From CALMEC01 sp031366605 (lineage in GTDB: Bacteria; Actinomycetota; Thermoleophilia; Miltoncostaeales; Miltoncostaeaceae), in assembly GCA_031366605.1 (NCBI GenBank), contig JANLOO010000021.1, positions 6,057 through 70,056 on the forward strand: 64,000 nucleotides of DNA, read 5' to 3'. Position 1 is the first letter of the stretch. Each line of letters starts with the position of its first letter. Below, one piece after another: positions 17,282 through 24,965 of the stretch. The notes beneath the pieces were generated by a model, which saw nothing but the letters and a program-made list of their open reading frames with translations, did no database searches and had not been told where the DNA came from. A program made the position numbers and the translations under genes.

Positions 17282-18207
17282 CCCGCGTCGCGTTTGCCGG
17301 GAGCCCGCCCGCAGCCGCGACGGTACTGCGTGCGCTCGTCGCTGCCGGTTACGACCTCCCGGTCGTGATCTCACAGCCCGACCGACCCAAAGGGCGTGGC
17401 GGCAAGACCGTCCCAACGGCGGTCAGCGTCGCGGCTGGGGAACTGGGCCTCGACCTGTGGCGGCCCGCGTCGATCAACGATGGCGAGACGCTGGATGCAC
17501 TTGAGTCCCTTGGGCTCGATGCCGTGTGCGTCGTGGGGTTCGGGCAGATCCTGCGCCATCGGCTGCTCACCACCTGGCCGTGTCTCAACGTCCACTTCTC
17601 GATCCTGCCGGCGTATCGCGGCGCGGCCCCGGTGGAGCGTGCCCTGATGGACGGCCGCACCGAAACCGGCGTGACGATCATGCAGATGGACGCGGGCCTC
17701 GACACCGGTCCGATCATCGCGATCGACCGCATCGACATCGGCGCCGACGAGGATGCCGGGTCGTTGCTCGACCGACTTGCCGCCCGCGGTGGCAAGCTTC
17801 TTGGCGCGACGCTCGACGACCTCGCGGCTGGGACGCTGACGATGACCGCACAACCCTGCGAAGGTGTCTCACTGGCGCCCAAGATCGGTGATGCGGACAT
17901 CGCACTCGACTTCACGCTGTCCCCGCAGATCGTTGCGAACCGAATCCGAGCGTTGTCACCGTACATCGGGGCGGCGTGTCTGATCGACGGTCAGCGGTTC
18001 AAGCTGTGGGCTGCCCGTCCCACCGACGTCGCGGACATGCAGCCGGGCGTGGGGCGCGTCGATGCGGGCCACCTGTTGCTGCCGTGCGGTGACGGAGCTG
18101 TCGATGTGCTCGAGCTGCAACCGCCCAACCGCAGCAGCATGCGCGCCGCCGATTTTCTGCGCGGTTGGCGGGGTGGGTTGGGTGTCAGCCGGATTCCCGG
18201 CCGCTGA
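17278..18207 (+). CDS. fmt: Methionyl-tRNA formyltransferase
   Basis: Formylates the initiator Met-tRNA using 10-formyl-tetrahydrofolate. The 309-residue protein has FAGSPPAA at the N-terminus, the catalytic block NVHFSILPAYRGAAPVERAL near 101-120, TGVTIMQMDAGLDTGPI near 130 and a C-terminal OB-like domain. The GTG at 17278 overlaps the def stop, and its own stop overlaps the rsmB ATG by one base (TGATG). Confidence 0.97.
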   Translation: MTRVAFAGSPPAAATVLRALVAAGYDLPVVISQPDRPKGRGGKTVPTAVSVAAGELGLDLWRPASINDGETLDALESLGLDAVCVVGFGQILRHRLLTTWPCLNVHFSILPAYRGAAPVERALMDGRTETGVTIMQMDAGLDTGPIIAIDRIDIGADEDAGSLLDRLAARGGKLLGATLDDLAAGTLTMTAQPCEGVSLAPKIGDADIALDFTLSPQIVANRIRALSPYIGAACLIDGQRFKLWAARPTDVADMQPGVGRVDAGHLLLPCGDGAVDVLELQPPNRSSMRAADFLRGWRGGLGVSRIPGR

Positions 18208-19538
18208 TGTCCGAACCTGATGCCACCCCCGAGCGGCGGGTGGCGTTTCGTGTGTTGCGTCGGGTGGCCGAGGGCGCGTATGCCGACCGGGCGCTGGCCG
18301 GCGAGGCTCGTCGCGATGGGCTGGCCCCGGGGCCACGCGGACAAGCGCATCGTTTGGCGTTTGGCGTCGTGCAGCGTCGGCGGACGCTCGACTGGCTGAT
18401 CGACGCCGAGTTGGACCGACCCGATGGAGTTGAGCCCGCCGTGCGGGACGTATTGCGGCTGGGTGCATTCGAACTGGCGTACAGCGACGGGGTGCCGGTA
18501 TCGGCCGCTGTGGATCAGGCGGTTCGCCTGGCACGTCGCCTACCCGGCGCCGCGCGCCGTGTGACGGCTCGCGCGGGGCTGGTCAATGCTGTCCTGCGAA
18601 AGGTCGCGGGAACCGCACAGGAGCGCTTAGGGACGCTCAGCGACGACGTGCCGCAGGCGGCGGCGATCACACACAGCGTGCCGGACTGGATCGCGGAGCG
18701 GTTGTTCGATGCCCTCGGGCAGACCGTCGCCTGCCAGGTCCTCGCGTGCGCCAATCGCGCGGCGGAGTCGGCGTTGCGGTGGAATCCACTGCGGGGTTCG
18801 CGGCAGGAGTTCGTGGCGCTCCTGCCCAATGATGCCGTGGCGGATGAATTCATCACCGATGCGTATGTGTCGGGGACGCCCTTTGCGCTGGAGGAATCGC
18901 CGATCTGGACCCGCGGGCTTGGGATGGGACAGAGCCGGGCTTCGATGCTGCCGGCGCTTGTGCTCGCACCGCAACCGGGCGAGCGCGTCCTCGACCTGTG
19001 CGCAGCGCCTGGCGCCAAGGCGACCCACCTGGCCGCGCTGTCGCACAACCGCGCCGAGATCGTCTGCGTGGAGCCGCGACCCGCCCGTGCCTCGACGCTG
19101 CGGGAACTGGCCGAACGCATGGGCGCCCGGCTGACCGTCATCGAGGGTGACGGTAGAACGGTTCCACTCGAAGGAACCTTCGATGCGGCTTTGGTGGATC
19201 CGCCGTGTACCGGGTTGGGTGTCCTGTCGGCCCGCCCGGATGCGCGGTGGCGTCGCCGCGAGGAGGACATTGCCGAATTGGTCGCGTTGCAGTCGGCACT
19301 CCTGCGGCGGGCGATCCAGGTCGTGCGGCCCGGTGGCAGGATCGTGTATTCGACGTGCACGCTCCTGCCGGACGAGAACGAGCAGATCGTGTTGGCGAGC
19401 GGGCTCGACGTCATGGATCTGACCGCGCGGCTCTCTCAGTTCGCGCACCCACGCCTTGCCGGTGCGCTCTTGACCCTTCCATCGCGCGATCAGACGGATG
19501 GGTTCTTCGTGGCCGGGCTCCGCGTCGCCAACGGATAA
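18207..19538 (+). CDS. rsmB: 16S rRNA (cytosine-967-C5) methyltransferase RsmB
   Basis: Methylates C967 of 16S rRNA with SAM. The 443-residue protein has an N-terminal NusB-like RNA-binding domain (about 1-140) and a C-terminal Rossmann methyltransferase domain with DLCAAPGAKATHLA near 267, the catalytic DPPCTGLG near 330 and STCTLLPDENE near 382. ATG 18207 overlaps the fmt stop. Part of def-fmt-rsmB. Confidence 0.95.
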   Translation: MSEPDATPERRVAFRVLRRVAEGAYADRALAGEARRDGLAPGPRGQAHRLAFGVVQRRRTLDWLIDAELDRPDGVEPAVRDVLRLGAFELAYSDGVPVSAAVDQAVRLARRLPGAARRVTARAGLVNAVLRKVAGTAQERLGTLSDDVPQAAAITHSVPDWIAERLFDALGQTVACQVLACANRAAESALRWNPLRGSRQEFVALLPNDAVADEFITDAYVSGTPFALEESPIWTRGLGMGQSRASMLPALVLAPQPGERVLDLCAAPGAKATHLAALSHNRAEIVCVEPRPARASTLRELAERMGARLTVIEGDGRTVPLEGTFDAALVDPPCTGLGVLSARPDARWRRREEDIAELVALQSALLRRAIQVVRPGGRIVYSTCTLLPDENEQIVLASGLDVMDLTARLSQFAHPRLAGALLTLPSRDQTDGFFVAGLRVANG

Positions 19539-19541
19539 ACT
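19536..19541 (+). promoter_or_regulatory. -10 box (TAAACT) before rpe
   Basis: TAAACT overlaps the rsmB stop codon and ends seven bases before the GTG at 19549. It would give a leaderless rpe-rib transcript. Confidence 0.45.
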
Positions 19542-19548
19542 GCCCGCT

Positions 19549-20220
19549 GTGAGCGCACTTTCGATACCTCAGGTGTTGCCATCGATCATGTCCGCGGACT
19601 TCTTGCGCTTGGGGCAGCAGATCGACGCGTTGCTGGCCGCGGGCGCGCGGGTGTTCCACGTCGACGTGATGGACGGCCAGTTCGTGCCCAATCTGACGGT
19701 CGGGCCCGGCTTCGCCGCGAGCCTGGCCGCGCCTGTCAGGGCTGCGGGTGGGATTCTGGACATACACCTGATGGTCGAACGGCCTGCCGGAATGATCGAG
19801 TTGTTCGCGCCTCACGCGGGCGCCATCAGCATCCACGCGGAGGCCGATCCGCATGTACATCGCCTGCTCGGCCGCATTCGCGAACTCGGTTGCCTGGCGG
19901 GACTTGCGCTCAACCCGGGGACGTCGTTGGCGGCGGTCGATCCGGTTGCGCACCTGGTGGACTTCGTCAACGTCATGAGCGTCAACCCCGGGTTTGCCGG
20001 GCAGTCGTTCATCCCGACGACTCCCGCCCGGCTTGCCGACCTGCGCGACCGTCTGCCTGAGGGCGTCGCGATCGAGGTCGACGGTGGCGTCAGCGTCGCA
20101 ACGCTTGCCGGCGTCCGTGACGCGGGGGCGACGTTGTTCGTCTCTGCGTCATCCATCTTCGGCGCAGACGATCCGGTGGCGGCGTACACCGAGCTGGCCG
20201 TGCTGGCGGCGGGGGCGTGA
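19549..20220 (+). CDS. rpe: Ribulose-phosphate 3-epimerase
   Basis: Interconverts ribulose-5-phosphate and xylulose-5-phosphate in the pentose phosphate pathway. The 223-residue TIM barrel shows LPSIMSADFLRLG, the metal-site HVDVMDGQFVPNL near 38, DIHLMVE near 70, NVMSVNPGFAGQSF near 142 and EVDGGVS near 175. GTG 19549 is chosen because it gives the usual N-terminus and has a -10 box seven bases upstream. It overlaps ribD by four bases; ribulose-5-phosphate is also the substrate for RibB in the next operon genes. Confidence 0.96.
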   Translation: MSALSIPQVLPSIMSADFLRLGQQIDALLAAGARVFHVDVMDGQFVPNLTVGPGFAASLAAPVRAAGGILDIHLMVERPAGMIELFAPHAGAISIHAEADPHVHRLLGRIRELGCLAGLALNPGTSLAAVDPVAHLVDFVNVMSVNPGFAGQSFIPTTPARLADLRDRLPEGVAIEVDGGVSVATLAGVRDAGATLFVSASSIFGADDPVAAYTELAVLAAGA

Positions 20221-21359
20221 CCGCGGCGACCGCGTCAGTTGCGACGGCAGACGAGCTGCTCCAGTTGGCACGAGCACGTGAGCTTGCGCTCGGCGGGCGA
20301 GGACGCGTGAGCCCCAACCCGTTGGTGGGCGCCGTCGTGGTGCGCGACGGGCGCGTCATCGGCGAGGGTTGGCACGAGGGGCCTGGGACACCACACGCCG
20401 AGGTCGGTGCGCTGCGCGAAGCGGGCGCTGCGGCGCGTGGAGCCACGGTCGTCTGCACCCTCGAGCCGTGTTCGCATCATGGCCGCACGCCGCCGTGCTG
20501 TGACGCGCTGATGGCGGCAGGGGTGGCTCGGGTGGTGATCGGTTGTCTGGATCCACTCGAGCGTGGGCGGGCGGGGGGCGCAGCGGTGCTGTCGCAGTCA
20601 GGGATCGACGTGGCGCTGACCTCGGGTGACGATGCCCAGGCATGTCGCGAGCTCAACGCGCCGTTCATCACACACGCGTTGACTGGGCGTCCGCTGGTGA
20701 CGCTCAAGCTCGCCGCCAGCCTGGACGGCAAGGTCGCGACGTCGACGGGGGAGACGCGGTGGATCAGCGGGTCCGAGTCGCGTGCGCTCGTGCACCGATG
20801 GCGCGCGGACGCCGATGCCGTTGCGGTGGGGATCGGCACGGCGATCGCCGATGATCCCATGCTGACTGCGCGCGACGTGGACGGTGATCTGCGACAGCCC
20901 ATTCGCGTGGTCTTTGACGGCCATGCGCGGCTGCCGCTGGACGGAGCGCTGGTGCGGAGTAAGGCCCAGGCGCCGGTCATGGTGTTTGTCGGCGCGAACG
21001 CAGATGCCGCACGGGTCGCCGGCCTGCGTGACGCGGGGGTCGATGTGTTGGCGCTGCATGGAGACGCAGGCCAACGAATCATGCAGGGGCTCCAGGTACT
21101 GGGAGCGCGTGGCGTGCAATCGGTGTTCCTCGAAGGCGGTCCGATCCTGGCCGAGGCGTTCCTGGCCGCCGGCGCTGTTGATCGGGTGTCGTGGTTTGTC
21201 GCGCCGATCTTGATCGGTGGGGCGACTGCGCCGGGAGCGCTTGGCGGTCCAGGCCTCGGCCTGTTGGCGGGCGTTCCCAGACTCAGCGGGGTCGAAGTCA
21301 CGCGGGTGGGCGACGACGTGTTGATCACGGGCCGATTGCGCCCCTTGGCGGAGGCTTGA
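20217..21359 (+). CDS. ribD: Bifunctional riboflavin deaminase/reductase RibD
   Basis: Carries out pyrimidine deamination and sugar reduction in riboflavin synthesis. The 380-residue protein has an N-terminal deaminase domain with PNPLVGAVVV, the zinc motif HAE near residue 61 and TLEPCSHHGRTPPCC near 82, and a C-terminal reductase domain (RPLVTLKLAASLDGKVAT near 159, VFLEGGPILAEAF near 302). GTG overlaps the rpe stop, and the gene meets ribE at TGATG. First gene of a ribD-ribE-ribBA-ribH operon. No FMN riboswitch fits upstream because rpe is directly attached. Confidence 0.96.
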   Translation: MTAATASVATADELLQLARARELALGGRGRVSPNPLVGAVVVRDGRVIGEGWHEGPGTPHAEVGALREAGAAARGATVVCTLEPCSHHGRTPPCCDALMAAGVARVVIGCLDPLERGRAGGAAVLSQSGIDVALTSGDDAQACRELNAPFITHALTGRPLVTLKLAASLDGKVATSTGETRWISGSESRALVHRWRADADAVAVGIGTAIADDPMLTARDVDGDLRQPIRVVFDGHARLPLDGALVRSKAQAPVMVFVGANADAARVAGLRDAGVDVLALHGDAGQRIMQGLQVLGARGVQSVFLEGGPILAEAFLAAGAVDRVSWFVAPILIGGATAPGALGGPGLGLLAGVPRLSGVEVTRVGDDVLITGRLRPLAEA

Positions 21360-21970
21360 TGTTCACCGGCCTTGTCGAAGAGATCGGGACTGTCGCAACG
21401 CTCGAAGTGCGTCCGGACGGCGCGCGCGTGCGGGTCAGGGCGACCCGCGTGGCGGACGGACTTGCACTGGGTGACTCGGTCGCTGTCGACGGGGCGTGCC
21501 TGACGGTCGTGGCCCTTCACGACGATGGGTTCGAGATCGACGCAGTGACCGAGACCCTGCGGTGCACGGCACTTGGGGATCGATCGGTCGGCGACCGGGT
21601 CAACCTCGAACGCGCAGTGCGGGCCGGTGACCGGCTGGGCGGGCATTTGGTGCAGGGGCACGTCGACGGGACCGGACAGATCAGCAGCGTGACGGACGAA
21701 GGCACCGGATCACGGATCAGCGTCGTGGCGCCGCCCGAGATCCTGCGCTACGTCGTCGCGAAGGGCAGCATCACGTTGGACGGCGTCAGCCTGACGGTTG
21801 CCACGTGCGAGCGTCAGGGTTTCGCGGTGGCGCTCATCCCCCATACGCTGGGCGAGACGACCTTGGGTCGCATGGTCGTGGGGCGTCGCGTCAACCTGGA
21901 GGTCGACTTGGTGGCAAAGTACGTCGAGGCGCTCGTGGCGCCGTACAGATCTTCGGAAGAGAGCACATGA
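21359..21970 (+). CDS. ribE: Riboflavin synthase alpha chain
   Basis: Dismutates two 6,7-dimethyl-8-ribityllumazines to riboflavin. The 203-residue protein shows the expected duplicated lumazine-binding fold: MFTGLVEEIG start with DSVAVDGACLTV in the first half, and GHLVQGHVDGTG with GSITLDGVSLTV in the second. ATG overlaps the ribD stop by one base, and the stop overlaps the ribBA ATG by four. Length is normal. Confidence 0.97.
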   Translation: MFTGLVEEIGTVATLEVRPDGARVRVRATRVADGLALGDSVAVDGACLTVVALHDDGFEIDAVTETLRCTALGDRSVGDRVNLERAVRAGDRLGGHLVQGHVDGTGQISSVTDEGTGSRISVVAPPEILRYVVAKGSITLDGVSLTVATCERQGFAVALIPHTLGETTLGRMVVGRRVNLEVDLVAKYVEALVAPYRSSEEST

Positions 21971-23247
21971 GTACGACGTCCCCGTTCACCACCGTGGAGC
22001 ACGCGATCGAGGAGATTCGATCGGGGCGAATGGTCGTCGTCTGCGATTCCGAGGACCGTGAGAACGAAGGCGATCTGATCATGGCCGCCCAGTTCGCGAC
22101 GCCGGAAGCCGTCAACTTCATGGCGACGAACGCCCGTGGGCTCATCTGCCTGGCGTTGACCGAGGAGCGCTGCGAGCAGATCGGGTTGACGTTGGCGGCA
22201 CGTCGCAACGAGACTCCGCACGGCACGGCGTTCACGGACTCGATCGAGGCGCGTGAGGGGGTCACGACCGGTATCTCTGCGCCGGATCGCTCACGCACGA
22301 TCATGGTCGCGATCGATCCCACCAGCGGTCCGGACGACTTGGCCAAGCCAGGACACGTGTTCCCGCTTCGGGCCCAGACGGGCGGCGTCCTCAAACGCGC
22401 CGGCCACACCGAGGCGGCGGTCGACCTGACCCGCATGGCCGGGCTCATTCCCGCAGGGGTGATCTGCGAGATCATGAATGAGGACGGCACGATGGCCCGC
22501 GTGGCGGACCTGTCCCGGTACGCCGAGGAGCACGGCCTGCAGATGATCACTGTGGCGCAGCTGATCGAACACCGCCGCCGCAATGAGAAGTTGATCGAGC
22601 GTGGGACGCCTGCGCGGCTGCCGACGCCCTTTGGCGAGTTTACGGCCATCGGCTACCGCAGCGTCGTCGACGGCAAGGAACACCTGGCGTTGGTCATGGG
22701 CGAGGTCGACGGGGCGGAGGACGTGCTGGTGCGCGTGCATTCGGAGTGTCTGACGGGCGATGTGTTCGGGTCGCTTCGCTGCGACTGCGGGGAGCAGCTC
22801 CAGGCGGCACTGCAGATCATCGGCGACGCGGGCCGGGGCGTCGTGCTCTACATCGCCCAGGAGGGTCGCGGCATCGGCCTGCTCAACAAGCTCAGCGCGT
22901 ATGAGCTTCAGGACAATGGGCGCGACACGGTCGAGGCGAACATTGAACTCGGGTTCCCGCCAGACCTTCGCGACTACGGGATCGGTGCCCAGATTCTGGT
23001 CGACCTGGGGTTGACGACGATCCGGCAGCTCACCAACAACCCCAAGAAGATCGCGGGCCTCAAGGGATATGGCCTGACGGTCGTCGAGGCGGTCCCCATC
23101 GAGGTACCGCCCGGTTCCGAGAACACGAAGTACTTGCAGACCAAGCGCGACAAGATGGGGCACAAGCTGCACCACCAGGACCTGCGTTTTGAGGAGGGTG
23201 ACGCGGACGATGTCGGCGAGCTGGGTGGTGAGTCCGATGGCACGTAG
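21967..23247 (+). CDS. ribBA: Bifunctional DHBP synthase / GTP cyclohydrolase II
   Basis: Supplies both riboflavin precursors. The N-terminal half (about 1-205) is RibB with DSEDRENEGDLI, HGTAFTDSI and GHVFPLRAQTGGVL; the C-terminal half is RibA with RVHSECLTGDVFGSLRCDCG (zinc cysteines), AQEGRGIGLLNKL and the final TNNPKK block. 426 residues. Coupled to ribE by ATGA; the stop lies inside the start of ribH. Confidence 0.97.
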   Translation: MSTTSPFTTVEHAIEEIRSGRMVVVCDSEDRENEGDLIMAAQFATPEAVNFMATNARGLICLALTEERCEQIGLTLAARRNETPHGTAFTDSIEAREGVTTGISAPDRSRTIMVAIDPTSGPDDLAKPGHVFPLRAQTGGVLKRAGHTEAAVDLTRMAGLIPAGVICEIMNEDGTMARVADLSRYAEEHGLQMITVAQLIEHRRRNEKLIERGTPARLPTPFGEFTAIGYRSVVDGKEHLALVMGEVDGAEDVLVRVHSECLTGDVFGSLRCDCGEQLQAALQIIGDAGRGVVLYIAQEGRGIGLLNKLSAYELQDNGRDTVEANIELGFPPDLRDYGIGAQILVDLGLTTIRQLTNNPKKIAGLKGYGLTVVEAVPIEVPPGSENTKYLQTKRDKMGHKLHHQDLRFEEGDADDVGELGGESDGT

Positions 23248-23719
23248 CGAGCCCGCGCCTCCTGCGCCAACGCTTGTCGATGCAACGGTCCGCATGGCTG
23301 TGCTGGTGGCCGGGTTCCATCGCCAGATCGCGGAAGCGCTGTTGGGAGGCGTCCGGTTGCGCTTGGCGGCCTCCGGCCTTCCCAAAGGCAACCTGGACGA
23401 GGTGTCGGTACCCGGTGCGTACGAGTTGCCGTTGGCCGCCCAAACGTTGGCGCGGACCGGCCGCTACGCCGCGATCGTGTCAGTCGGGGCTGTCATCCGC
23501 GGCGAGACCCCGCATTTCAACTACGTTTGTGATGCGGCCGCGTCCGGGCTGCTGCGTGTCTCGCTGGACACCGGGGTGCCCTGTGCGTTCGGCGTCCTGA
23601 CCTGCGACACGTACGCGCAAGCCGAAGCCCGCGCCGGCGGAGCGGTGGGCAACAAAGGCGAGGAAGCCGCCGACGCCGCCGTGACGATGGCCAACCTGAT
23701 CACCAACGAGGCCGGCTGA
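23237..23719 (+). CDS. ribH: 6,7-dimethyl-8-ribityllumazine synthase
   Basis: Condenses the two riboflavin precursors; subunits usually form icosahedral shells. The product is 160 residues from ATG 23237, with SVPGAYELPLAAQ, VGAVIRGETPHFNYV (catalytic His region) and FGVLTCDTYAQAEARAGG in place of the usual LTVxxxxQAxxR block. In-frame starts at 23210 (GGAGGG site 12 bases upstream) and 23228 are possible. It overlaps ribBA by 11 bases and is the last gene of the operon. Confidence 0.95.
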   Translation: MARSEPAPPAPTLVDATVRMAVLVAGFHRQIAEALLGGVRLRLAASGLPKGNLDEVSVPGAYELPLAAQTLARTGRYAAIVSVGAVIRGETPHFNYVCDAAASGLLRVSLDTGVPCAFGVLTCDTYAQAEARAGGAVGNKGEEAADAAVTMANLITNEAG

Positions 23720-24044
23720 GAGCTCCCCAGGCAGGCGCTCACCACGCCGACCCCAAGCAACGCAAGGTTCCGACGTTCCGCAACGACCCGACCCGTGCGA
23801 CGGTTGTCGTCCTGCTGGTCAGTCCCACCCCGGTCCCACACGCCCGCCGCGACCGCGCCGTCTACCCGATGATCTGAACACCCCGGGCCCCCGAGCGACG
23901 ACTCCGGGTCTCGATCCCGGGTACACGTCCCGGAAATAGCCAATCAACCATCTTCTGGACGGCCATTTGTGTCGTTTGGCGTGCGTCTTTTGGCACGCTT
24001 TTGTGACAGGTGCGTGTAGCGCTGTAACAGGTGTCGGCGGCATC
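23720..24044. other. Intergenic region after ribH with a hairpin and operator-like repeats
   Basis: No gene is supported here. A 6-bp hairpin GCGTGC/GCACGC (23979-23984 with 23993-23998) followed by TTTT may be a weak rib-operon terminator. Directly after it come TGTGACAGG (24002-24010) and GCGCTGTAACA (24019-24029). The latter 11-mer occurs in inverted orientation in the comM upstream region at 41406-41416. Confidence 0.5.
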
Positions 24045-24713
24045 ATGGGTCGTGTGAGTGACGGGTCGACAACGGGTGGTCGGAAGGTAGGGCGGCGCTG
24101 GGCGACGGATCAGCCGGTGTGTGCGCTTTGCGCCGCGCCTGGGTCTGGAAGGGTGGCTGAGCATCACCTGACGCACGGCGTTTCGGTCCTTTTGTGTGGG
24201 GACCACCGAAGCGACGGGTATCAGCGTCGTCGCGATGGGCAGGACTTCGCGAATGAGCTTGCAGGACTCTGGAGTGCATCCGGTTGCCTGTCGGCGCGGC
24301 ATCGGTCGGCGCTCGCGGCGCATGTGCGGCGCGTCAGCCGGTCCGGGGCGGATCGCCGGTCACGGCCCGGGTCGTATTCATGGCCGGTGCTTCGCGCTGA
24401 GGCTGAGCGGCGGTTTGCCGCAGGGGAGTCGCCCAGGTTGGTCATCCATGAGTTGCGCGCACATCACGCGGGAGGCGATGCCATCGTGCCGTCCGTCCGG
24501 ACGATGCGTCGATGGTTTTGTGAGGCGCGGTGGCTGACTGACGACCGCAGCCACGGTCCAGCACCGGAAGCAACGCAGAGCGTTGGCAACGCGTGGTCGC
24601 AGCGAATCATGCCGCTCTCAGACATTCGGCCGTACATACGGTCGCTCACAGAACCGTACGGCTGGTGGGCGCTTTCCGGGTGGCCGCGCGGGTCCCCCAA
24701 GTGGCCGAGCTAA
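24045..24713 (+). CDS. Hypothetical protein with HNH-like zinc motif
   Basis: A 222-residue protein of unknown function. A treble-clef-like site is visible near the N-terminus: CALC (about 26-29), EHHLTHG near 39-45 and LCGDH near 51-55, the arrangement of HNH nucleases and some zinc-binding DNA proteins. The remainder is Arg-rich and helical, with a possible helix-turn-helix around VIHELRAHHAGGDAIVPSVR and RTMRRWFCEARW. ATG 24045 has no clear ribosome site. The stop overlaps that of rpmB by four bases tail to tail. Upstream repeats resemble those before comM-dprA. A nuclease or DNA-binding role is inference. Confidence 0.65.
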   Translation: MGRVSDGSTTGGRKVGRRWATDQPVCALCAAPGSGRVAEHHLTHGVSVLLCGDHRSDGYQRRRDGQDFANELAGLWSASGCLSARHRSALAAHVRRVSRSGADRRSRPGSYSWPVLRAEAERRFAAGESPRLVIHELRAHHAGGDAIVPSVRTMRRWFCEARWLTDDRSHGPAPEATQSVGNAWSQRIMPLSDIRPYIRSLTEPYGWWALSGWPRGSPKWPS

Positions 24714-24901
24714 ACCGCCTTCTGGACCTTGCCCGCCTTGAGGCAACGAGTGCAGACGTAGACGCTGATCGGCGTCGCGCCCTTCAGGATGCGCACCTTC
24801 TGGATGTTGGGGTTGAACCGGCGGGACGTTGCCCGCATCGAGTGGCTTCGGTTGTTGCCGAACATGGGCTTCTTATCGCAGACACTGCAGACCTTCGCCA
24901 C
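24710..24901 (-). CDS. rpmB: 50S ribosomal protein L28 (zinc-binding form)
   Basis: A 63-residue ribosomal protein from the GTG at 24901. It has the C+ form, with CSVC at residues 4-7 and VCTRC near 52, so it probably binds zinc. Core sequence GNNRSHSMRATSRRFNPN is typical. The longer upstream frame is not homologous. Divergent from recG and convergent with the HNH-like gene. Paired C- forms under zinc control occur in actinobacteria, but none is seen here. Confidence 0.96.
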   Translation of the reverse strand: MAKVCSVCDKKPMFGNNRSHSMRATSRRFNPNIQKVRILKGATPISVYVCTRCLKAGKVQKAV

Positions 24902-24965
24902 GGCGCTCCGTCCTGGGTCGATGACACGATGCGAACCCAAGCGGGCCCGCCAACGGCCCTGGATT

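Noticed and set aside
20200..20220. FMN riboswitch before ribD
   Set aside because: ribD overlaps rpe, leaving no leader, and no RFN element is seen upstream of rpe.
23860..23940. CCGGG-rich inverted repeats after ribH as a tRNA or clear terminator
   Set aside because: The CCCGGG pieces do not form a cloverleaf, and no T-run follows.
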